64,000 nucleotides of DNA from Aegilops tauschii subsp. strangulata (taxonomy: Eukaryota > Streptophyta > Magnoliopsida > Poales > Poaceae): the NCBI RefSeq assembly GCF_002575655.3, contig NC_053041.3, positions 120,248,318 to 120,312,317 of the forward strand, in the 5' to 3' direction. The position numbers and the translations under genes are program-made. Positions 44,985-57,995 of the stretch are shown piece by piece. Each line of letters opens with the position of its first letter. Position 1 is the stretch's first letter. Under the pieces are notes generated by a model, which searched no databases, was not told where the DNA came from, and saw only the letters and a list, made by a program, of their open reading frames with translations.

Positions 44985-46234
44985 ATGCCGTCGTGGCCCA
45001 AGAGCAACGAGAGCTCCGACGATGACGAGTACATGAGCCAGTTCGGCAGCATGCAGATGGAGTACTTTGTAAGTCAACTCACTCTGTCCTCTCCTCTACT
45101 AGGGTTAGGGTTAGGGTTTGAAGATACTTTTGTTTTGTTCCATGTAACTTCATATCTGTGAGTTGTTGTAGTTGATATATATGTTTGTGCTGCTGCAGCA
45201 AACTCATGACACTGTGGTGGACCCAAGTTTTTGTGGCCTTGTGGTTGAATCTGAGCTTAAGTGCATCCTGCACAGCCAGAGGTCAGGCAAGTTTGTGGCA
45301 TTTGAAGGCACTGACACTGGCATGAGATTCATAGGATGTGCTACTGAGGTAATAAACTAAGTTGTCATTTCTTTGATTGATTCATTTTGTGCTATGTAGT
45401 GGAAACAGATCACTATCTAGTCCATGTTCTTCTGAATGTTGCTCGAGTGTAACAACATTGCCATGTATGAATTATGTAATTGTAGTATAAAGCACTAGAA
45501 ACAGAGCAATGTTTTGTAATTGTAATATAGAGCTAGCTAGTGTAGCTATGTATGATTAGGGTCTATGATTGTTCTTCTGAATTTGTTTGTTCATGAATAT
45601 ATCTTACAGTATATTGGACTGAATTTAGCTAACAATAATATGTCATTGAATTTTTCGGATGGTGTGAACTATGGTGTTGTGCAATGGGTAGATGCCCCTT
45701 GGCCTGTAATTCTGCAAAGGTGCTTAACCAAGCTTTGGGATGTGTGTCATGAACAGAACCTTGGTAGAGTCCAGCACAATGAGGCTCATCAGAGAGAGTG
45801 GCAAAACTAAAGAAAGAGCTTGATTTTCTGGGCAATCGGTACAACCAGCTTGTGGATGATGTATCCAAGTTGTTTTATTATCAGGATGGACAGAAATCTC
45901 ATGATATGGATTACACAACCCAGGCAATCAATTAACTAAAGGAGAAGAAGAGGCAACTTGAGGAGCAGGCAGAGATTGAGCCTCAAATGGAGAAGCTTAA
46001 GCTAAAAAAAGAACAGAGGTGCATTCTGCATAGTCATGATGATATAATTCATAACACCAAGAAGGCCATGAAGGAGATAGAGGTGGACAAATATCTCCTT
46101 AAAGAAGAGAGAAAGAAGCTGGAGCATGTCATTGATGAGCTTTTGAAGGCTGGTCATGGGTGCAAGGAAAAGCTGGACAAGATCAAGGAAGTTGTCATGA
46201 AGGAAGTGGCAGTTGTGGTTGGTAAGTATATATG
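44985..46234 (+). pseudogene. GRF-type zinc-finger protein pseudogene
   Basis: Exon 1 (44985-45068) encodes MPSWPKSNESSDDDEYMSQF and onward. Exon 2 (45199-45348) carries C..H and FEGTDTGMRFIGC. Exon 3 starts at 45610 with VVQWVDAPWP. Together these fit the GRF zinc-finger pattern (C, H, GTDTG.R, C, W.D..W) of a large grass family. The frame breaks near 45800, after HQREW, and continues in another frame as a coiled-coil tail, with a TAA at 45933-45935 and a final stop at 46234. One frameshift and one stop make it non-functional as read. Such copies are numerous in Triticeae and often sit in DNA transposons. The aaaaactacc-rich sequence at 44640-44760 may be the end of such an element. Confidence 0.65.
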
Positions 46235-46984
46235 AGGCGCATATATATAACTGGCCTTAGACTCTAATCTAATGAAAATATGCATCTTAACTATAATAGT
46301 ATCTATGAACTGCCCATGACCCGTTCTGGTTTCAAATCATTTTGGGAAGTTGTTGTGTGGTGCCCCAGGCATGGCATGTGATTGTAATGGTTTAAGATTA
46401 TCCAAGTTGTAATGCTAAGTATGGATAGTAAGTGAAGTTAATAACCATATTCCATGATGATGTTAAATTTATATCTTTGTTATCCTACTTTGGTGCATCC
46501 CCTACTTAGGGGTAGTTGCTTCGGCAACTTTGGTATATTTTACTTGATATAGCAGCAGTACATACAATAGATTTCACTAGTGGCTCTACTTCTCTTCTTT
46601 TAAGGTTGGCTAAGCGTGCAGAGCGCCATTTGATTTGCTTGACCTGCCTTGGGTCTGGAAGCTCTTTCACCTCTTCCTCTTCTCCGTCTTCGTCGATAAC
46701 GATGATGGGAGGAGGGCGGTGGCGGGCCTGCTGTGCTGGTGGGGCGACGATTTGCAAGTAATGGAGCGAGTCGAAGGCGCGCCGCCTTCATCGCTCCTCC
46801 CTTGTCGAAGTCGGGCAAACCTTATTATATTAGACTGTTGAGAACTCATCGTGCTAAGGCCCAAAGGACCGGTGTACCAGAACAACAGCCGCCACTCATG
46901 AAGAGAAGCGTAGACAAAAGGATCCAACTTGTAGACACATGGATGCAGACGAACGAAAACCAGAACCAAGCAGGTCCACCAAAG
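46235..46984. other. No confident gene
   Basis: Short overlapping frames occur on both strands around 46506-46970. The minus-strand one with IIVIDEDGEEEEVKELPD is low-complexity acidic. The sequence from about 46840 looks like a dispersed repeat that continues on the far side of the hAT insertion (from 48075). Confidence 0.35.
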
Positions 46985-46992
46985 ATTAACAC

Positions 46993-48066
46993 CAGGGCCG
47001 GTCCTAGGATTTTAGGGGCCCCGGGCAAAATTAGAGCTCGAGGCCCCTTAAAGAATAGCCTTCCGGATTGATTTTGTAGTGATCTTTCTCGCTTCCAGTT
47101 GATCCCAAGATTCACTCTTGCCTTCAGCACCCAATGATAGTATTTTACTCACTAGGATGCCGAATTGAAAATGCTATCAAATGCATTGCATTTAGAGAAA
47201 AAAAATGATTAACCATAATCATGGACCACTTTCTGTTCTAGACTAGTGCTTGCATATATGTATTCCATAGGATATTGCAAAGAACATACACAATCCAACC
47301 AATTTAATGAGAAAGCATATATACATTGCAATTAGCACCGGAGGTAGTAACTCTTAGACATATGCCACATTATATTATTATTAATTATATATTTTTCGTA
47401 AGCATCACATCAATGTCCCCATGGACCTGCCCCTAGTATTTGAAAAATTCTATATTAACTGGACAAGAAATCTTATTAATTATCACATTGATTTCACAAA
47501 TGACAAAGCCTCCAAAATCCACAGTAACCATGGCCAGTCAATCAATTATCGATGCCCTATGACAATAACGAAGAGGGAATATTGATTATCATTTACAATT
47601 TGTATTGATTAACATAGGAAAAGCAAAATCGCTAGAGCACAATACCTTCTCGAAATCGTTGATGGGGCGTCTTCAGCTAAAGTTGTAGCGAATGCTCGGT
47701 GGCCGTCCCTTGTCCGCCGTTGTTCAACTTGTTCTGGCGATCGCGATCGAGGCGAAGAGGCGAAAAGCCATCCGGGCGTTTGGCGGCGGCGGCCGACACC
47801 GTGCCTCGCGTACATGCGTAACTGACGCGCTTCTCCAAGAAGGCTGATTCTATCCATGATCATAGTAGCCAGCCTCGCGTAGTACTGAACTTGGGCCAGG
47901 CAATTCTCTAAGGGGCCCATCAGTTTCTGGACAGTGCGTGTTTTTTCAGTCCAGGCAAACACACGCAGCAGCAGGCCTACGTCCATGGGGGGGGCATCTG
48001 TTCCGAGGGCCCGGGGCGCCCCCCCCCCCCCCCCCCCCCCCCGCACCCCCATCAGGACCGGGCCTG
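46993..48066. mobile_element. Non-autonomous hAT element
   Basis: The ends CAGGGCCGGTCCT and the inverted AGGACCGGGCCTG enclose 1,074 bp. A perfect 8-bp target duplication ATTAACAC lies at 46985-46992 and 48067-48074, which is diagnostic of the hAT superfamily. No transposase domain is seen; the 147-residue minus-strand frame (48052-47609) is not one. Near the right end there is a run of 24 C (48019-48042). Confidence 0.92.
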
Positions 48067-49830
48067 ATTAACACCGATCGAATCCTATGAGATCTGCTGG
48101 AAATACACCTCCACACGTCCTCCGCGCGACGCTAGTGCACCACCAGGATGGGGACCAGGCAGGGAAAACGTTATTCCATCTACACGGATCCCACCGCCGA
48201 CCTTCACCTTCCTTTGTAGGACACAAACCCTAGACAAACTAAAAAACCCTTAAATTGGAGAAGGAGCTCTCCCGCCGGTAAGGGCCGGAATCCACCACGC
48301 CCCCATGGCCCTATAATCATAGGAGACTAGGTAGATCGGCGGCGCCATCGGCGTGAGTCGGGGAAACCCTAGTCGTGTGGGAGTCGCTCGTGGTATATAT
48401 GTATGTATACCCACACTAAGCCTTTGTGCTGACTGAGTGTATTTATCTTTTCTGACTTTTTATCACGGGCTTTAAATGTGGCTTTGCAGTAAGTTATGAC
48501 TGTGTGCGTGTAACAATATGCAGGATAAAAAAAAAGCTACTCGTGTAGGTGTAGGTGATGGTATTGACTTGTTGTGATGGCATGGCTATTTCTCCCTTTA
48601 TTATGTAAAAAGAGTTTATGGGTGCACCAGTAAAGGAAAAACCCAGCTGCATTGCCCCTGTGCCGGGTGACCCCATTTTTTAGTCGCCGAGAAGGGTAGA
48701 AGACGAGCTTATTCATAATCTGCCATATAAAACTATGTAAACTCTGCTGTATCTTCCCCAGCTGAAACTTGCACACCAACACACGTGCAGAATTTCTCTG
48801 CCGAGATCGATCTGTAGTAACCAAGAGCACCTGGACCGGCACTGTCGTTCCTCGGTTTCTCCGTAACCGGAGCGGAGACCCGGGAGCCACGGCCCGCGGA
48901 CAGCGACACGCCAGCCTCGAGGAGTACGAGAGCAACGTAGGTAGGTGAGCCGGCGAGCGAACCTGGGCCGCATCCTGCCTGCCTCGTCGGCGTGCGCGCG
49001 CACTCAATCCGACCTGCCCGCCCGAGGATCGATCTCGCCTCACAGTCTGGCTGTCAGAGAGAGAGAGAGACGGCGAACCAAGTGGCGGCAGTACTGCACA
49101 TCTCGCTTTCGGTGCCGTTCACCCGCTCTGGATCAAAGAGCACGAGAGGCTTCCGTTGCTTCATCTGCTAAAGCACACGTACACCCTTTACTTATCTTGC
49201 TTGTACATGTGATCTGCACCTCAGGAAGGCACTGTACGTGCTCCTGCTGCTTAATACTGCGCTTTAGATTGTGAAGTACCGGTGTCACGGCACAGGTCCA
49301 CGTTGGACGGTTACCGCGTATTTCCGTGCCCCTCGGTAAATCGCCACACCGAGTAAAAAATACCATTTTTTTGAAAATTTTAAATTTAAACACTTAATTT
49401 ACAATAAAGTACGTAGGATCTAATTAATACCATGAGAGTTGGTTCTGGCGTGTTGGTAGCAACCTAGTTCCTGTTTTGAGAGGTCTCTGGTTCGAATATT
49501 CGTTCATTCACTTATTTGAACTCAAAATTCAACTATAAAATTCGCTCAAAATATTCTCGGTATTTCTCGATAACTGTGGTAACCACATTTACCAGTCCTC
49601 CTCGGTAAAATTGCCTCATTCGGTAACCAAAACCTTGGTCACCATACCAAGGTGTCGTTTCAGTCGAGCCGTACCGGCCCTATAAACTCGATCGAGTTTA
49701 TATGGATGGGTGTACGCACGAATATATGAGTGTATGCATCTGTGCTCTAAAAAAAGTCACCTAGATTTTGTGTCGCTTCTTTTTTTCAAGGATCTTTCCT
49801 TCTGAATTACGATGATGCTATGGAGAGCTT
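48067..49830. other. Unassigned intergenic sequence
   Basis: From 48075 to about 48400 the sequence continues the host repeat of the hAT element. From 48500 to 49270 there is mixed sequence with a GA microsatellite near 49051-49066 and no supported gene. From 49280 to 49680 AT-rich sequence holds repeated cggtaa/ttaccg motifs and a weak tRNA-like B box (ggttcgaatat at 49489). 49680-49830 has no assignment. Confidence 0.35.
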
Positions 49831-49914
49831 TGGGTCCGGTCCACCAGGTAACAAAATCGAAAATTCTTTTATCTATCTTTTTTTTCGAAGAAGCGCAGGA
49901 GAACTGTGATTTAG
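49831..49914 (-). repeat. 84-bp copy of the gypsy leader beyond the distal LTR
   Basis: This stretch matches 57912-57995, the first internal bases after the other LTR, with one difference seen (gaagcgcagg against gaagcgtagg). It therefore continues an LTR-to-leader junction where a simple insertion would show flanking target DNA. Confidence 0.88.
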
Positions 49915-52612
49915 TGTAGCGACCCGACCTCAAACGGTCAAGTCTCTGTGTTTCAGTGTCATCCCTGGATCGGTAATGCTGACACACACAGTACTCGAAG
50001 GATTTATAACAGAGTGACAATCACACACTTATTACATCGAATATCTCAGAAAAGAAGTTATTACAATAAATATGGCTTAAGGCCATCTAATACGATAACA
50101 GCAGAAGGCTTGGAAGATAAAGTGAGTCCATCAACTCCAACGGCATAGCTGAGCTGCATGACAACGACCTAGCGAACCTTACTCGTCTGAAAAGTCTGCA
50201 ACATAATACTTTGCAGCCCGAAAACGGGTCAGCACATGGAATATGCTGGCAATGTAACACAGTAGAGCAATGAACAAAATAATTGCTATCACTACATGCA
50301 TATATGGCTGGTGGAGGCTCTATGGTTATAAGGTTTTTGCGAAAAGCCAATTTTTTCCTACAACAAAGAAATAAATTTTATTTAACTATCATGGTAGTTG
50401 AAACATCATTGAGAAGGTTCCTCCAACTCAATCCCAATTAAAGTAATCATTAACAACCCAACATATTAATTTAGAGTGATGAGATACGATAGGATAATCC
50501 AAGTACTAGATACTCAAGATGTCCATAACCGGGGACACGGCTAACCATGATTAGATTGTACACTCTGTAGAGGTTTGCGCACTTTTCCCCACAAGACTCG
50601 ATCTCCTCCGTTGGATTTCTCGCACTACATGGTGTTTGAGAAACGGATGACCGAGACACGGTCTTTCAGACGCATTAACTCTAACCCCGGGTAGACAGTA
50701 CCAACCTACATCCCTCTACATCTGCTAGCCTACCACTGAAAGAGGTCATGCAACTTACTCAAACTATGCTAGAGCCCATAATAGCTTGTGGCTGCACACG
50801 GATGTTTCTAGCATGAATAATCTCACGATCCCTTTGAGCCTGGGTGGCGGACCGTAGGATGATCACACGGATGCCCAGGGATCTCCTAGGACAACACTGG
50901 ATTTCCCAGGTGCCCAAACAAGCAATCCACCCAGATGTGTATTAAAGTAGCCACCTTAAGTTGAACCATTAATTAACAACTCACATCTGTCATGGATACA
51001 CTCAAACCCAATCCACGTCTACGAGCATAGCATGGCAATATAGGCATAACGTAGAAGTAAATCCCGAGGGTTTGATAATAAAACAGGTAATAGGTTCTAC
51101 CTCATTAACTACTTCCCAACCCAAAAGTAAATCACATCCTAATCATGTAGTGTTTGACGATTGGAACTAATGCATAAAAACTGGGTATGAAAAGAGTATG
51201 ATCAATGTGTTACTTGCCTTGCTGACGATCCGCAAAACCTAGAGACTCGTAGTAGCACGCTTCGCACTCCGGGATTCTATAGCAAACAAAAAATAGCATG
51301 CATAAGAAATCAAGCAAAGATGCACGGGTAAAACTCGAATAAGAAGATCTAACCAGAAAGTTCAACTTAAGAACTCCGGTTTGCAAAAGGAATCAAATCA
51401 AACGGAGCAACGAAACTCAAACTGCGAAAGAAACAAGATCTGGTTACTAATCTGGACTAAAGTCAAATTTTACAGTATCAAAATCTTGTTCAAGTTGGTT
51501 AAGCAGAAAGAGGGCTTCGAGACGAAGATCTAGGCGCTTGAATCGCCTGATTCCGATAAACGAGTGAAAAGATAAACTAAAATAAAAATCGGATCAGAAA
51601 TCGCGGTCGAAAATAATCGCGAAAAACCCGAGAAAAAAAACTGACGAACAGGCTAACGAACGAACGTTCGCTGTTTGCGACTAACGGGCAAAAACCGTTC
51701 ATTAAAACGAACGTACGGACGAACGTCCGCTAAATAAATTAAACCGAGAAAACCGATGAACCGATCTAAAAAAACAAACTAGGGTTTATAAAAAACGAAC
51801 GGTTTTAAAAGAAAAACCGGCGGCGGCTACCTCGAGTCCAGCGAGATTCCAGCGAGGCGGCGGCGGGCTCCGGTGGGGTGGCTCGCGGGCGGCGGGCAGC
51901 GGCGGCGGCGGGTCGGGCGTCGGTGGCGCGGGCGGCGGCGGCTCGGGCGGCGGCGGCGTGGGCGGCGGGCGGCGGCGGCGTGGGCGGCGGGCAGCAGCGG
52001 CGGGCTAGGATTTGCGAGGGGGCGCAGGGCGGCTGGGCTGTCGGGGTCCCGGGCTCGCGGCTTAAAAAGGCCGGCCCGAGGTGTCCTGGCCGGGCACGGC
52101 CCAGAGTCGGTTACACTTTTTTTTAAACAATCCGACGTGCAGAAAAAGAAAGAAAAGAAATACTAAACGGACTACAAAAATCCCAAAATAAATTTTCCCC
52201 GTCCTCTAAAAATATGTCGGACAAGGTGAATATTTATTTGGGCCTATAATGCAATTTTGAAAAACGCATATTTTCCTATGCAAATAAAATAGCAATAAAA
52301 TCTGAATAAAATCAAATATTTGATTTTAACATTTTCCTCGAATATTTCATTTATTTTGGAGAAGTCATATTATCTCCTCTCATATATTTTAATATGAAAT
52401 ATTTTCGGAGAGGAAAATAAATTAAAACCAACGTGATCCTTGTTTCAATATTTGATAAAATTTCAAATATGAAAAACGTGAAATCCCCAACTCTCTCCGA
52501 GGGTCCTTGAGTTGCTCAGAATTTCGAGGATCGCAAAACAAAAATGCAATAAATATGATATGCAAGAATGACCTATGTATAACATTCCAAATTGAAAATT
52601 TGGGATGTTACA
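49915..52612 (-). repeat. 3' LTR of the chromovirus-like gypsy
   Basis: It is 2,698 bp. On the plus strand it starts TGTAGCGACCCGACC and ends GGGATGTTACA. It includes a GGC-rich tract at 51850-52000 and an AT-rich block toward 52560. The polypurine tract AAGGGGGG (minus strand, 52626-52619) lies just outside it. Confidence 0.9.
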
Positions 52613-52624
52613 AACCTACCCCCC

Positions 52625-55600
52625 TTAAGATGAATCTCGCCCTCGAGATTCGGGTTGGCTAGAAAATAGGTGTGGGTGATCTTTGCGAAGATCACCCTCT
52701 CGTTCCCAGGTGGCTTCATCCTCGGTATGGTGGCTCCACTGAACTTTGCAAAACTTGGTAACCTTGCTGCATGTAACTCGGCTAGCAAACTCGAGAATCT
52801 TGACCGGCTTCTCCTCATAGGTCAGATCACTGTCCAACTGAATTGCTTCCAGGGGCACTGTATCTCTTGGCGGTATATCAGCCATCTCTGCGTGGCACTT
52901 CTTCAACTGAGAAATGTGGAACACATCGTGAACTCCTGACAATCCTTCAGGTAATTCCAACTTGTAGGCAACCTCTCCCATACGTTCCAGAACTCGGTAT
53001 GGTCCTACAAATCTCGGGGCTAACTTTCCCTTAATTCCAAAACGTTTCACCCCTCGGAGTGGTGATACACGAAGATATGCTCTGTCTCCGATTTCATAGG
53101 CTACCTCCTTGTGTTTCGAATCTGCATAACTCTTCTGCCTGGACTGGGCTACCTTCAGTCTGTCTCGAATCAACTTAACCTTCTCTTCAGAATCTTTGAT
53201 CAAATCTGATCCAAACAACTGTAGGTCTCCCACTTCATCCCACATCAACGGTGTTCTGCACCTTCGTCCATACAGGGCTTCGAACGGTGCCATCTTCAAA
53301 CTGGCCTGGTAGCTATTGTTGTATGAGAACTCCGCGTAGGGCAAATTGTCATCCCAACTAGATCCATAATCTAGCGCACAAGCTCTTAACATATCCTCCA
53401 AAATCTGGTTGACTCTCTCGGTCTGTCCATCTGTCTGCGGATGAAATGCTGTACTAAACTCTAGCCTCGTACCCAAAGTCTGGTGCAGCTCATGCCAAAA
53501 CTTTGAAGTAAACTATGTTCCTCTATCTGATATGATGGTCCTCGGAACTCCGTGCAGACATACGATCTTGGTCATATATATCTTGGCCAACTTTGCACTG
53601 GTATATGTGGTTTTCACTGGCATAAAGTGAGCCACCTTGGTCAAGCGATCAACTACTACCCAGATGGAATCATATCCTGATCGAGTCCTGGGCAATCCGG
53701 TGATGAAATCCATGCCAAGCTTATCCCACTTCCATTCGGGTATTGGCATAGGTTGCAGTAATCCTGCTGGTTTATGATGTTCTGCCTTTACTCTCTAACA
53801 TACATCACATATGGCTACATACTCAGCAATATCCTTCTTCATACCAGTCCACCAGAAACGCTCCTTCAAATCCAAATACATCTTCGTGTTTCTGGGGTGT
53901 ATCGAGTATGGCGAGTCGTGAGCCTCCCGAAGTATCAACTTCCTGATCTCCGCATTATTGGGCACATAAACGCGGTCCTCAAACCATAAGGTGTCGTGCT
54001 CATCCTCACGAAAACCTTTGGCCTTTCCTTTGCTCATTCTCTCTTTTATCTCGCCAATCTCTTTATCATCCTTCTGCGCGTCTCGAATCTTTCCCAACAA
54101 GGTAGATTGAACTTCCATTGCTGCAACAAAACCTCTAGGAACAATCTCCAAACGTAGTTCCCTGAGATCCTCTGCTAACTCCTTTGGCATCCCTCCGCTA
54201 ACGAGGGTGTTAACATAACTCTTCCGGCTCAAAGCGTCTGCTACGACATTGGCCTTTCCTGGATGATAATGCAACTTCATATCATAATCCTTTATGAGCT
54301 CCAACCATCTTCTCTGCCTGAGGTTCAGCTCCTTTTGGGTAAAAATGTACTTCAAACTCTTGTGATCCGTGTACACATCACAACGGTTTTCCGATAAGGT
54401 AATGTCTCCAAGTCTTGAGCGCATGCACTACGGCTGCTAACTCCAAATCATGGGTAGCATAATTCAACTCATGCGGTCGAAGCTGTCGGGATGCATACGA
54501 AACAGCTCTTCCATCCTGCATAAGTACACCTCCAAGTCCTGAGCGTGAAGCATCGCAATATACTTGGAAGTTCTTGCGTATATCTGGCAGAATCAGTACT
54601 GGGGCTGTAGTCAAACGTTTCTTCAACTCCTGAAAACTTGCCTCACATTCCTCCGTCCATTTGAATTTGGTATCCTTCTTCAACAATGTCGTCATTGGCT
54701 TCGCAATCTTGGAAAAATTCTCAATGAATCTCCGATAGTATCCTGCGAGTCCAAGAAAACTGCGGATCTCGCTAACTGAGGTGGGTGCCAACCACTCGGT
54801 GACTGACTGAACCTTGGTGGGGTCTACTGCTATACCTTCTCCTGATATAACGTGTCCAAGGAATCCAACTTCCTTCAACCAAAACTCACATTTGCTGAAC
54901 TTGGCATACAACTGATGTTCCCTGAGTTTCTCGAGGACTAAACGCAAATGCTCCTTGTGTTCCTCCTCATTCTTCGAGTAGACCATTATATCATCAATGA
55001 ACACCACCACAAATTTATCCAAGAATTCCATGAACACCTTATTCATCATACTCATGAAATAGGCAGGGGCGTTAGTCAGTCCAAATGACATGACCGTATA
55101 CTCATATAACCCGTACCTTGTGGTGAATGCTGTTTTTGGTATATACTTCTCTCGAATCTTCAGCTGGTGATATCCTGATCGCAGATCGATCTTCGAAAAC
55201 ACTTTAGCTCCTTGCAGCTGGTCAAACAAATCATTGATCATCGGCAATGGGTACTTGTTCTTGATCGTCACCTCATTTAGTGCACGATAATCAACAACCA
55301 TCCTTAAGGATCCATCCTTCTTCTCAACCAAAAGCATTGGGGCTCCCCACGGTGATGAACTTCGTCGGATGTAACCTTTCTCTAATAACTCCTTAATCTG
55401 CTTCTTAATCTCCTCCAGATCATTTGCGGGCATCCGGTATGGTCTCTTCGATATCGGTCCGGTGCCTAGCAACAGTTCTATTAAGAACTCAATGTCCCTA
55501 TCTGGTGGCATGCCGGGTAATTCCTCTGGAAACACATCCGGGTAATCCTTCACAACAGGCACTTCCTCCTGAACAACTCATGAGAGGGAATTTACTTGGG

Positions 55601-56979
55601 TTCTCCTTGACGAATGCTTGGATACATACTTGATCCTTTTTCCCTCCGGGGTGATGAGCAGAATTGACTTACTAGCACAATCAATGCTTCCTCCATACTT
55701 CGACATCCAGTCCATGCCTAATATCACATCCAATCCTTGTGACCCCAAAATTATTAGGTCTGACGGGAAAACATGGCTACCAATGGTTAAGGGTCTCCGG
55801 TCGCACCATCGGCTAGCCATATACTCTGCTCCAAGTGAACTTACTAACAGGGGCGTCCTAAGGGCTTGGGTTGGCAACTTAAACTTATCCACAAATCCCC
55901 TCGATATGTATGAATGCGATGCACCAGTATCGAAAAGAACAAGAGCGGTAAAAGACTTAACCAAAAACTTACCGATAACTACATCAGGCTGCTCCTCAAC
56001 CTCCTCCACGTTCACGTGGTTCACTTGTCCCCTATTGAAAGGGTTGGGCTTCTTCCCAGCGCTTCCATTTGCCGTTCTTCAATTTCGGACAATCATTGGC
56101 GTAGTGCCCAGTCTTCCCGCACTTGAAACAAGTAATGTGACTTTGGTGCTTCTTGGCGGGTGTGGCTGGGTTAGAACGGTTCTGATTGTTGTCTGCTCCA
56201 TTCCCGTTTCCATTCCTGGGGCCACTGTGATTATGGGAACTTCCTCCATTGTGAGTGTGGCCTCCATGATTATGGATAAGTCCTCCCGAGTTCGGGGTTA
56301 GACGAGGCTTCTGCTGAGCTCCAGAATTGTACTTTCCTTGCCCATACTTCCTCTTGCGGCTCTCAATCTGCTGCTGCTTCCCTTCCATCATAAGAGCCTT
56401 GTCTACCAACTCCTGATAGTTAGCAAATGTTGCCACCATCAACTGCATGCTCATCTCATCATTAAGCCCTTCCATAAACTTCTCCTGCTTTGCAGCATCT
56501 GTGGCCACATCATCAGGGGCATAACGGGATAGCTTGCTAAACTCATCCACGTACTGAGCTACAGTACGGTTTCCCTGGCGTAAGTTGCGAAACTCATGCT
56601 TCTTCATGCTCATAGCTCCAGTTGAGACATGGGCTGTGCGGAATGCTTGCTGAAACTGGTCCCATGTAACATTGGCTATGGGGAAAGTGGTTGTGTAATT
56701 CTCCCACCATGAGGTTGCTGGTCCATCCAACTGATGTGCGGCGAAACGAACCTTCTCTGCATATGTGCAACTAGTGGTGGTCAACTCCCTTCCAATCCTG
56801 CGTAGCCAGTCATCTGCAATTATTGGCTCGGTGCTACTGGAAAACACCGGCGGTTGTAACCTCAGAAAACGAGTTAAGTTGTCAACTGGAGGCGGGTTGT
56901 TGTTGTTGTTGTTGTTGTCGTTGTCGTTGTCGTTGTCATTGTTGTTGTTGCCGTTGTTCTGGACTAATATCTGCACCAA
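52625..56979 (-). pseudogene. gag-pol of the chromovirus-like gypsy, broken
   Basis: gag begins near 56979 with an N/D-rich tract and has the zinc knuckle CFKCGKTGHYANDC near 56130. It ends at a stop at 56032, one base out of frame with the protease (FDTGASHSYI near 55920). A TGA at 55578 separates protease from RT, which carries VFIDD near 54990 and reads to 54378. A one-base excess in an A run near 54390 shifts the frame. RNase H and integrase then continue with TAG stops at 53795 and 53513. Integrase motifs include MDFITGLP, SDRGT and TERVNQILEDML. The end (about 52800-52640) has KPVKILEFASRV and VQWSHH, a chromodomain-like tail that in related elements targets heterochromatin. Not able to encode a full polyprotein. 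Confidence 0.92.
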
Positions 56980-57249
56980 GGCATTCTACTGCTGGATCAA
57001 CTGGGTGATCTCCGGTGGGAAGACAAATCCGGTGTCACGTCTCGGAGGCATCTGATGGGTTTAGAGGGGAGAGATTAGAATAGAAAAGAGGTCTAGTGAG
57101 AAAACACTACCCATATGCACATGAGACAAACACAATCATATCACTCAATCAATCAAGCAAAGGCATACAAACGGTCTAGAACTATCGTTAAAAGTGCTCA
57201 GACTACTACTAAATACATGGGGGAATACTACTAATCATTTGGTGGTCAT

Positions 57250-57995
57250 CTAGAAATTTTGATCGGTGGAAGACTCCATGATGTCCGCTCCAGCTTCGCC
57301 TTCAAAATCATCATCACTATCATCGGGGTTGGAGTCGGTGTCGTCGATGATGATGTAGTTATCCGGGCAAGTAGAATCATCGTCTTCTCCTCCTGGCGCG
57401 GGGTCTCCCATGAATACTCCGATCTTCTTTATCAGGTCGTCGTTCTTCTCCAATAGTGTCGCGATTTCCTCCTCATATCCATCGCGTGTAGACTTGAGTT
57501 CTTCCTCCAGCTCGGTGATCCTTGTCATCGCCTTCTTCAAATCTATCATGCTTGCTCACATCTGGTTCTCCTGGCGTCGAATGTGCTGGTTTAACTCCTG
57601 GATGAATGCTGCAATGGACCTGTCCTTCCTGGTGCCGACTATCTCCCATTGCTCATCTCGGCGCCCACATATCTGGTAGATAGTATCCTTGAGATCCTTG
57701 TGATAAACTTCGCCGATGCGCCCCATGGCGATGTGAGCTGCCATGCTCTTGCCGAGACTCCAGGTGGGTGCATCAAAGGAAAACTCTATGGGCTCTGTGA
57801 GTGGCGTGAATGTCCTTCCTGGGACTTGAACTCGTATCATCCAGCGCTCCTCTTCTGGTAAAGTGGCGTTGTAGGTCCCGGTGAAGCTTGGTATTCCGAT
57901 GTTCAGGTACCTGGGTCCGGTCCACCAGGTAACAAAATCGAAAATTCTTTTATCTATCTTTTTTTTCGAAGAAGCGTAGGAGAACTGTGATTTAG
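57250..57995 (-). pseudogene. ORF remnant upstream of gag in the chromovirus-like gypsy
   Basis: A minus-strand frame runs from the edge of the LTR through NATLPEEERWMIRVQVPGR and WSLGKSMAAHIAMGRIGEVY to a TGA at 57556. It resumes in the same frame as a coiled-coil stretch (MTRITELEEELKSTRDGYEE) with an acidic end, stopping at 57250. It is separate from gag, which starts at 56979. The first in-frame ATG is near 57840. I do not recognise the domain; it may be an accessory ORF kept by this family or captured sequence. Confidence 0.5.

Noticed and set aside
48537..49043. 168-codon minus-strand frame
   Set aside because: No domain, no clear start context, and a competing frame on the same strand.
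52573..52818. Short minus-strand frame near the chromovirus 3' end
   Set aside because: It is an out-of-frame shadow of the integrase tail and LTR.
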